A stretch of DNA of 16,839 nt from Conidiobolus incongruus B7586 (Eukaryota; Entomophthoromycota; Entomophthoromycetes; Entomophthorales; Conidiobolaceae): assembly GCA_000697335.1 (NCBI GenBank), contig JNEM01014432.1, forward strand, positions 1 through 16,839, given 5' to 3'. Under the pieces are notes generated by a model that was not told where the DNA came from, did no database searches, and was given only the letters and a program-made list of their open reading frames with translations. This document shows positions 10,383 through 16,839 of this stretch, one piece after another. Within the stretch, counting starts at the first letter, position 1; each line of letters begins with the position of its first letter. The position numbers and the translations under genes were made by a program.

Positions 10383-10782
10383 CAGGGTTAAGTATTAGTA
10401 TATAAGTTCAATTGTTTTCTAGATTTTCGATATAATATTATTATTTCATTCACAATATCCCTAAACAGTTTAAGAAAACGATATTTTATTATAGGATATT
10501 CTAAGTATTTGTGTAATTTGTGTGATTATCATCAATTTTGGATTACCCTTTTCCTATTAAATTATAACATTAATTTACCAAATCTTATCAAATAATCAAA
10601 TTATTTGAATTAGTATACTCCTAATTACTACTGGAAATTAATCGAATTTGGTAATTACCACAATGGTATCTTTCAGGTGAATAACCCAAATTTCTCCAAA
10701 TTTTCTCCATAATTTATGTTAAAATTAGGTGAATTTTCAATCTGAATTTATTGTTGGTCTTAATTAAATTGGATAAAATTGA
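10383..10782. other. AT-rich upstream region of the oxidase gene
   Basis: No gene is visible. There is a perfect 12-bp palindrome TGGTAATTACCA at 10649-10660, and two copies of AGGTGAAT at 10675-10682 and 10728-10735. They lie 400-500 bp upstream of the oxidase start and could be protein-binding sites, but nothing else supports a function. Confidence 0.4.
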
Positions 10783-11295
10783 TTAATAAATTTGGTGTCT
10801 AATATCCATATTTATATCTATTATCTTCATGTGCTCGGTAATTTTGGCCAGGGTCAAGGTGGGCAGACCACTGATCCCAAGAGCGGTTAGCACGTCCAGG
10901 ACAAGACAGACGAACTGAGGCGCGTATATAATTAGCTGAGTAGCGAGCATAATGGGTAAATTGGGAATGTACGTCACTGTGTGAGGATCGAGAGTGATTA
11001 ATTGGCCTGAGTTCATCTCGGCCAAGTAATGGGAATAAAATTGATAGATTAATTCGAATAATTTAGTCTTTAGTGAAGTTGCTTTATTGAGATCTCAAGA
11101 TAGAGCCATAGTTAGAGTGCCTAGCGACGGATTTGATTCTACCACGAAAACCTGTCTTTCATTAGCGATGGCTTATGCCCTTTTATTTGGATCAATAAGC
11201 TGACCGGCGCAATCGTCCTCGTGGGTCGCATAATGCGAGCCTCCAAGAGAGCAAGGTTTGCAATGAATTCCGTCAACTGATTTTAGAGAGGGTTC
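10783..11295 (-). pseudogene. Decayed coding fragment of unrecognised protein family
   Basis: The G+C jumps to about half between about 10830 and 11335, the highest in the window. One minus-strand frame stays in register for about 170 codons with around two interruptions and no frameshift. The N-terminal part (about 11160-11290) carries a Cys/His pattern like a small metal site: HCKPC, then HYATHEDDC. A middle part reads QVFVVESNPSLGTLTMALS. The C-terminal open part (10783-11094) contains FELIYQFYSHYLAEMNSG followed by a hydrophobic stretch with IIYAPQFVCLVLDVLTALG that could span or sit on a membrane. Coding character fades into AT-rich DNA below about 10830. I do not recognise the family. 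It may be a host gene remnant or cargo of an old element. Confidence 0.55.
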
Positions 11296-11344
11296 TCATC
11301 ACCTTGCACTGATCCGACAGGTTGCCGAGTCGACAACCATGACA

Positions 11345-12228
11345 ATTATATTTGAATTTCAATATGCTGATATAAATTGATTTCTAAACTGAAAATACTT
11401 CAAAATCATTATATTTATCAAACATCTGAATCATACTATATTTGAGATGATATGAAATATAAAATTGTAATATTTTATCATTGTTGATTGATTCAAATAA
11501 AATAGTATTATTTAAACAACTATGTGATGATGAGATTACTGATTGTTTGATTAATAGTGCATTTCATTGATTTATCAAAATAAAAGTTTTCATTCAACTT
11601 AAATAGATTTTCTAAATATTTAGATTAATTAATAAATGATTGATTACTAAAATTATTACAACCTTGTGATTTGATTTCATTTTCTGCCTCATATTGCAAA
11701 ATATTAATTGATATTGTCAGATTTTCATTCTTTTATATTTTGAAAATAAAATTAATTAAACATTATGGAGTTGATCAGAATTAATATTTAAATTGATATG
11801 CTTTAAATATCTTTAATTAAAACCCCATATATTTCATATCTAAATGTTAATATAGAATAAGCTTATGTTAAATAACAAGTATTAAGACAAATATATTCAA
11901 AGGTTGATTGAATTAATATTTGCTGTTTGAAATAGGTTGATTATTTATAAAATTATTCAATCTATGATTTGTGATAATATAATAAATATCTAATTTAAAT
12001 GTGATCAAATTATAATACTGAAAAAGAAATTTTAATGCTTAATAAAATTTATAATTTTTTTTATTAACCAAAAAATTTAAAAGATATTATTAAATTTTAA
12101 TCAATTATAAAGGAAAATAGAACAAGTTCTTATTGGTTTGTAAAGTCATAAATTCTCCAATATTATTTGTTAATAGAATAAATTTCTAAGCATGAATTTT
12201 ATAACCTTACATATTTAAACTATCTAAA
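11345..12228. other. AT-rich intergenic DNA, no gene seen
   Basis: Low G+C with scattered TGATT and TTAATT words and no open frame beyond chance. It forms the left flank of the mariner pair. Confidence 0.6.
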
Positions 12229-12230
12229 TA

Positions 12231-13538
12231 TTACTATAAATTTAAAATAATGGGATATTTTTTAATTTCTGATTTTTTAAATATATTATTAGTTTCAAAT
12301 AAAAAAATATATATAAAACAAATAGGAAGATAAATATTTTTGAATTATATATATATAATAATATTTTTGATTAAAAAATTAATTTTTTAAAATTGGTTGT
12401 TTAATTTAATTATACTTAAACCAAATAGTAATTATTAAAAGTCTTTTATTTAAATATTAGTAAAACTTAACCACAAACCCTTTAAAATCATTTAAAATTT
12501 ACAAATAGCTTTAGGTAATAAAATATTATTTAAATTAACAATTTATCACTAAGAAAATTATTTTAAAGCTAGAAGAGAAACTACTTAAAATCTATTAAAA
12601 TCTAAAAGATTAATTTTAATTATTTTTCTTCTAATTATTGATAAAATGAAAAATTATATTGAAAAGCAACTTTTTATTTTAATTAAAAGATTATCCAGAT
12701 ATTTTAATATTAGTCACATAAGTATTTTATATATATTAAAGTTTAAATTAAAATTAATTAATAAAAATATAAAATAAATACCTTATAATTTAATTAAAAT
12801 TTAAAATAAAATTAGAATAGCTATTGTTAAACAAAATTTACTAAGGTATAACTAGAAACAAAAACTTTTACAGTGAATTATTATAGTTAATGAATCTTAA
12901 ATTCTTTTGTATAATCTTTTATCAAATTATAAATCAAAGTGTTAAATTAAATCAAATCAACCCCCTCTATAAATTTCTTTAAATAAATACTTTGTTGATA
13001 AATAAATATTAATTATTGTAATAAATTATAATAGCATATACTATTCTTATTTAATTCTTAAAAGATAATTAATTAATAATAAAATTTATATTTTTTTTAA
13101 ATAAAACTATTTTTAATTAGTATTCTCAATATAATTTAAGAAAACTTATTATTTTTCATGATAATTATAAAATTCATAAATCTAAAGTTGTATTAAACTT
13201 TCTAATTAATAATAACTTGAAAAAACTACCATATCTAATATATTTTTTAGATTATAGCTTATATAATTATAATTATTTTAAGTAATTAAAGAATTAGCTT
13301 ATAGGAAAAAAAATTTCTACAAAAAAATTTAATTGGTTTGTGAAATATCAAATTTTAGTCTTTAATAGAATGAATTATTTTTTAAGTGTTAAATCTTTAT
13401 TAAAAGTATAATAAATAGTTATTAGAAATAAAAAAAATTATTAATTTTATATTATATATTTATTTTTATTTTTTATATATTAAAATGTTTATTTTTGTTC
13501 AATTACAAAAAATTCCCATTATTTAAATTACAAAGTAA
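12231..13538 (+). mobile_element. mariner (Tc1/mariner, DD34D) element, eroded copy
   Basis: A 1308-bp element with TA on each side (12229-12230 and 13539-13540). The left terminal repeat reads TTACTATAAATTTAAAATAA followed by TGGGA, and the right end is its approximate complement ending in CAAAGTAA. Read on the plus strand it matches, block after block, the reverse complement of 13933-15264. Shared blocks include AATATTAGTCACA and the codons for the second catalytic Asp (CATGATAATTATAAAATTCA near 13157). Most differences are A/T here against G/C in the other copy. It is non-autonomous and evidently older or more heavily mutated. Confidence 0.88.
12412..13411 (+). pseudogene. mariner transposase remnant
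   Basis: This is the counterpart of the transposase frame at 14060-15061, about 1000 nt against 1002. The start codon is ATA instead of ATG, no open frame reaches 60 codons, and the length difference of about 2 nt implies at least one indel. Trp codons such as those in the WVP motif have turned into stop-like AT-rich triplets. The codons for the HDN and LDY catalytic surroundings are still readable. It cannot encode an active transposase. Confidence 0.8.
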
Positions 13539-13932
13539 TATTTCAATTTAATACAATATTAATATAATTTTATATTAATTATATTTTTTTTTAATAAAAA
13601 AAGATATTTGATTTTATTGAAGAAATTTTCATAATATTTTTAAAATATTAAATTCAGAATCTGAATTATATTTCTGTAATTGAATTATATAGTTTGAGTT
13701 AATTTAATAGAAAAATTAATGCTCTAATAATTATTTAATATTTATTATTGATAATTATGATTTACACTCACTCCTTATTTACTTTTAGATACCTAAATCT
13801 CTTTAATTTTTTTGAATCCCATTTAACTCTAAATTATATATAAAATTTATCTCTTAAAAACAAAACATTTGCTAATATTCTATCTATATTTAATGGTCTT
13901 TATATTGATATTTTAAATTTAATATTTCATTA
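13539..13932. other. Spacer between the inverted mariner copies
   Basis: About 394 bp of AT-rich DNA between the two facing 3' ends, including the TA duplications at both borders. No gene or further element is seen. It would form the loop if the two mariner arms paired. Confidence 0.6.
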
Positions 13933-13972
13933 TTACTTTGTAATTTAAATAATGGGAATTTTTTGCAATTGA
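13933..13972. repeat. Left terminal inverted repeat of the preserved mariner
   Basis: It carries TTACTTTG, an AATTTAAA block and ATGGGAATTTTTT in the same order as the other ends at 12231, 13538 and 75. Agreement of all the ends out to the TA is what sets the element boundary, rather than the more obvious GGGAA motif 20 bp further in. Confidence 0.75.
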
Positions 13973-14059
13973 AAAAAAATAAACATTTTAATATATACAA
14001 AGTAAAAATAAATATATAATATAAAATTAATAATTTCTTTTATTTCTAATAACTTTTTG

Positions 14060-15061
14060 CTATACTTTTGGCAAAGATCTAACACCTAAAAAACAATTCT
14101 TTTTATTAAGGACTGAAATTTGATGTTTCACAAACCAATTAAATTTTCCTGCAAAAATTTTCTTTCCTGCAAGCTGGTTTTTTAATTACCCAATACAATT
14201 ATAATCACATGGGTTATAATCTAGGGAATATACTGGATGTGGTAGTTCTTTCCAGTTATTTTTAATTAGAAAGTTTTTTATAACTTTAGATTTATGTATT
14301 TTGCAATTATCATGCAAAATAATAGGTCTTCTCAAATTATATTGAGAATACCAATTAGAAATAGTTTTATTTAAAAAAGAAATATAAAGTTTACTATTAA
14401 TGGATTTTCCTTTAGGAACTAAATAAGAATAGCATATGCTATTATAATCTATTGCTACAATTAACATTTGCTTATCAATAAAATGCTTATTTAAAGGAAT
14501 TTGTGGAGGGGGTTGATTTGGTTTAATCCAACACCTTGATTTATGTTTTGGCAAAGGATTATACAAAGGAATCCAAGATTCATCAATTGCAATAATTTGC
14601 TGTAAAAGCCTTGGTTTCTGGTTATACCTTAGTAAGTTTTGTTTAGCAATAGCTACTCTAGCTTTTTTTTAAGCTTTAGTTAAATTATAAGGTACCCATT
14701 TTACATTTTTATTAATTAATTTTAATTTAAACTTTAATATATATAAAATACTTGTGTGACTAATATTAAAGTGTCTTGATAATTCTCTAGCTGAAATTAA
14801 AGGGTGCTTTTCAATATAATTTTTTACTTTATTAATAATTAGAAGAGTGACAGTTGAAATTAGTCTTCTAGATTTTAGCAAGTTTTAGGTAGTTTCTCTC
14901 CTAGCCTTAAAGTAATTTACCCAGTAATAAATTATTGATTTAGATAATGCTGCATTACCAAAAGCTGTTTGTAAATTTTGAATGATTTTAGAGGGTTTGT
15001 GGTTAAGTTTTACTAATACTAAAATAAAAGACTTTTGATGGTTACTATTTGGTTTAAGCAT
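14060..15061 (-). pseudogene. mariner transposase, full length but with three in-frame TAA codons
   Basis: One frame runs 333 codons from ATG (15059-15061) to TAG (14060-14062), normal for mariner transposases (about 340), with no frameshift. N-terminal helix-turn-helix region: TAFGNAALSKSIIYYWVNYF. Second DNA-binding region: RELSRHFNISHTSILYIL, then KWVPYNLTKA, which matches the conserved WVPHEL segment of Mos1-type enzymes. The catalytic triad is present: D in IDESW (14582-14584), D in ILHDNCKIHKS (14309-14311), and the third in SLDYNPCDYN (14204-14206). There are 34 residues between the second and third Asp. The only breaks are TAA at 14885-14887, 14669-14671 and 14186-14188. The first two sit where Gln would fit, consistent with CAA-to-TAA change. 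The ATG is chosen over upstream frame-open codons because it fits the family N-terminus. Confidence 0.88.
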
Positions 15062-15112
15062 GATTAAATTAAACAACTAATTTTAAAAAATTCATTTTTT
15101 AATCAAAAAAAT

Positions 15113-15115
<3 letters not shown>

Positions 15116-15149
<34 letters not shown>
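15116..15149. repeat. (TA)17 microsatellite inside mariner
   Basis: A 34-bp perfect TA run between the transposase start and the right terminal repeat of the minus-strand element. The eroded copy has a shorter run at the matching place (about 12343-12353). The tract belongs to the element and its difference accounts for part of the 24-bp length gap between copies. Confidence 0.85.
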
Positions 15150-15156
<7 letters not shown>

Positions 15157-15224
15157 ACTATTTATTTTCCTATTTGTTTTGTATATATTTACTTATTTGA
15201 AACTAATAATATATTTGAAAAATT

Positions 15225-15264
15225 GGAAATTAAAAAATTTCCCATTTCTTCAATTCCATGTTAA
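15225..15264. repeat. Right terminal inverted repeat of the preserved mariner
   Basis: Reverse complement of the same terminal motif, with AAAAAATTTCCCAT inside and CCATGTTAA at the border, followed by TA. It is the most diverged of the visible ends in its outer 20 bp. Confidence 0.65.
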
Positions 15265-15266
15265 TA

Positions 15267-16839
15267 TTATTAATATTTTTTCAATTAGATTAATAAAATG
15301 AGTTTAAAATATTAGAGTATAATTTAGGTTTATTTATATTATTGAGTTTTTATAAGTTTTGGGAAACAAAAATTATACTTAGAAAAGTACTTATGATATA
15401 ATTTAATTAATCATTTATTAATCCTATTCTTTAATATATTAACACTATATATTTTAAAAATTATTATTAAGATGTTATAATAGAATATTCAGAAAAAAAC
15501 CTTTTGTTATTAATTTTGATATTTTAAATAATTTATTTAATAAGTGATATAAGTTATAGAATAAATTCTAATAAAGCTAAATAAGTATAATAGTTGTTAA
15601 ATTAATATAATATAGAAAAAAATTTAATATAAAATTAATATAATATCAAATATAATTGGGTAATATAAAATGTAATATATAAATAAAAATAAAGTTTAAT
15701 TAAGCTTTAAATTAAGATAAATCATTAATATATTAAGATTTATATTAGATAATGTTAATATACTAAAATATTAATAAAATATAGTTTTAATTTTAAAAGT
15801 AATATAAAATATAAAAAATAATAAGCATTAAGAAATAAAAGAAAAAATTAATTTATTAAATAATTTTATATTATTTATATAAATAATTTAGTTATATAAA
15901 AATATATATATAAATTTAAAGAATTAGTTTCTTAATTTTTTTTAATAAATCCTTTAAAAAAATACATACCTTAAATTTTTATATATAGGTATAATAAGTT
16001 AAAATATTTCTATTATTTTTTAAAAGTTTTTATATAATTTTTTTAATAAGGTAATATATTTACTTTATATAAAAATAAAGCTTATTCTTAATAAATTTAG
16101 ATTTAATTATATAATTAATAAAATATACTCTTTTTCTTTTTAAATTAATAGTTAAATCTAGTTTGAAAAGTTCTAATCAATCACAAAATATATTGAAATC
16201 TTTAAAATAAAGCTTGATTTTAAATATATGAAAGGTAAAGTAAATCTTTAAAATTAAAAATAATTTTAAAATAATTTTTTTAAAAATTAAATTAATAAAT
16301 TATATTTTATTAAGATTATAATATATTAGCAAATATTTTCAATTTAAGTTAGATTTAAATAAAATTAATTTAAGAATAGATTATTATAGATAAATAAACA
16401 TATTAGTTTTATATTTAAAACGATTTTTAAATAGCTTTAAATATTATTATTTTTTAATCCTTTAATTTTTTTCTAATTTAAATTTAATAAAATAATTGAT
16501 ATATTTAATATTAAATTAGAATTAAATAATATCTAAAAATAAGTTGATAAAAAGTTTTAAAACAATTATTAAATTAAAGTTTTCATTATAATTAATAAAA
16601 TAAAAGTTATAACTTGTTGATTTATTAATAAAAATAATAAATAAATATTAAAGTTAATAAACATAGGTATTTTGATTTAATTAATTAATGTTAATATAAA
16701 CTTTAATTCTTTATTTTAATATTTTAATAATATGTTTAATAAGTTTATTAGTTTAATAATGATTAATAATAAATATAGCTAAGTTAATTTTTAAGGATAA
16801 AAATAATAACTTTTAAAATTAAAAGTTAAATTAAAAGAT
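15267..16839. other. Extremely AT-rich DNA, no gene seen
   Basis: Hand counts on sample lines give about 11-17% G+C, lower than most of the window. There is no open frame, RNA fold or element end that I can support. Words such as TAATATAAAATTAATATAATA recur around 15600-15660. It may be long-decayed repeat DNA. Confidence 0.55.

Larger units (their letters stand above)
12231..15264. repeat. 3-kb inverted repeat made by two mariner copies
   Basis: The two elements face each other with their 3' ends inward: arms of about 1.3 kb, loop of 394 bp. The independent TA duplications at the element borders indicate two separate insertions rather than an inverted duplication of a larger segment, since the flanking DNA outside the TA does not match. 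Confidence 0.8.
13933..15264 (-). mobile_element. mariner (Tc1/mariner, DD34D) element, better-preserved copy
   Basis: A 1332-bp element flanked by TA (13931-13932 and 15265-15266). The terminal inverted repeats run for at least 35 bp. The left starts TTACTTTGTAATTTAAATAA, then TGGGAATTTTTT. The right, read inward on the minus strand, starts TTAACATGGAATTGAAG, then AAATGGGAAATTTTTT. The two ends are alike but not identical. A single transposase gene fills the minus strand. Size, TA target and DD34D catalytic spacing place it in mariner rather than Tc1 (DD34E). The end at 1-75 is a third copy, so the family has spread in this genome. Confidence 0.9.

Noticed and set aside
11020-11066. Plus-strand GTAATG...TTTAG segment as an intron
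   Set aside because: The minus strand reads through it in frame with the coding fragment (FELIYQFYSHY), and no plus-strand exon is convincing on either side.
11160-11340. GC-rich island as a ribosomal RNA fragment (GAATTCCGTCAACTGATTT resembles an SSU rRNA word)
   Set aside because: The match is only a few bases, neighbouring rRNA landmarks are absent, and a long in-register protein frame accounts for the sequence.
14060-15061. TAA read as Gln because of a ciliate-like genetic code
   Set aside because: The intact oxidase gene uses CAA and CAG for Gln, has no in-frame TAA or TAG over 556 codons, and ends in TAA.
15116-15149. (TA)n run as an origin or matrix-attachment site
   Set aside because: It sits at a fixed place inside a transposon that recurs in the other copy, so it is part of the element and nothing else points to an origin.
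1-16839. CRISPR array, bacterial operons or riboswitches
   Set aside because: No regularly spaced repeats, Shine-Dalgarno-led gene runs or leader folds; all evidence is eukaryotic.

Overview
This is AT-rich eukaryotic nuclear DNA (roughly 20% G+C by eye between genes, nearer 40% inside genes). It contains only a few genes and several mobile-element fossils. The standard code fits: the one intact gene uses CAA/CAG for Gln and ends in TAA. Intronless sugar-lactone oxidase genes with a plant-like Cys-rich tail, a mariner family, an LTR fossil and strong GC-to-AT decay would suit an AT-rich early-diverging fungus. An invertebrate or protist cannot be excluded, and the organism assignment is weak inference.

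Layout. Positions 1-75 are the end of a mariner element that continues to the left of the window. A tRNA-Leu(CAA)-like gene or tRNA-derived relic lies at 1039-1121, and a probable solo LTR (minus strand) at about 1731-2038. From there to about 6470 I see AT-rich sequence without convincing genes. At 6597-8196 (+) and 8565-10235 (-) lie two convergent, homologous FAD-dependent aldonolactone oxidase genes (GULO/ALO family). The first is broken by several frameshifts and stops. The second is intact (556 codons) and predicted to enter the secretory pathway. A GC-rich island at about 10830-11335 holds a decayed minus-strand coding fragment of a family I do not recognise.

The right part holds two complete mariner (DD34D) elements in inverted orientation, 12231-13538 (+) and 13933-15264 (-), 394 bp apart, each flanked by TA. 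The minus-strand copy keeps a 333-codon transposase frame interrupted only by three TAA codons. The plus-strand copy is strongly eroded, mostly towards A/T. The last 1.5 kb is extremely AT-rich and shows no gene.

Functionally, the only gene likely to make protein is the intact lactone oxidase. It would oxidise an aldono-1,4-lactone to an ascorbate-type product with release of H2O2. The rest records gene duplication followed by loss of one copy, and transposon arrival followed by decay biased towards A/T.
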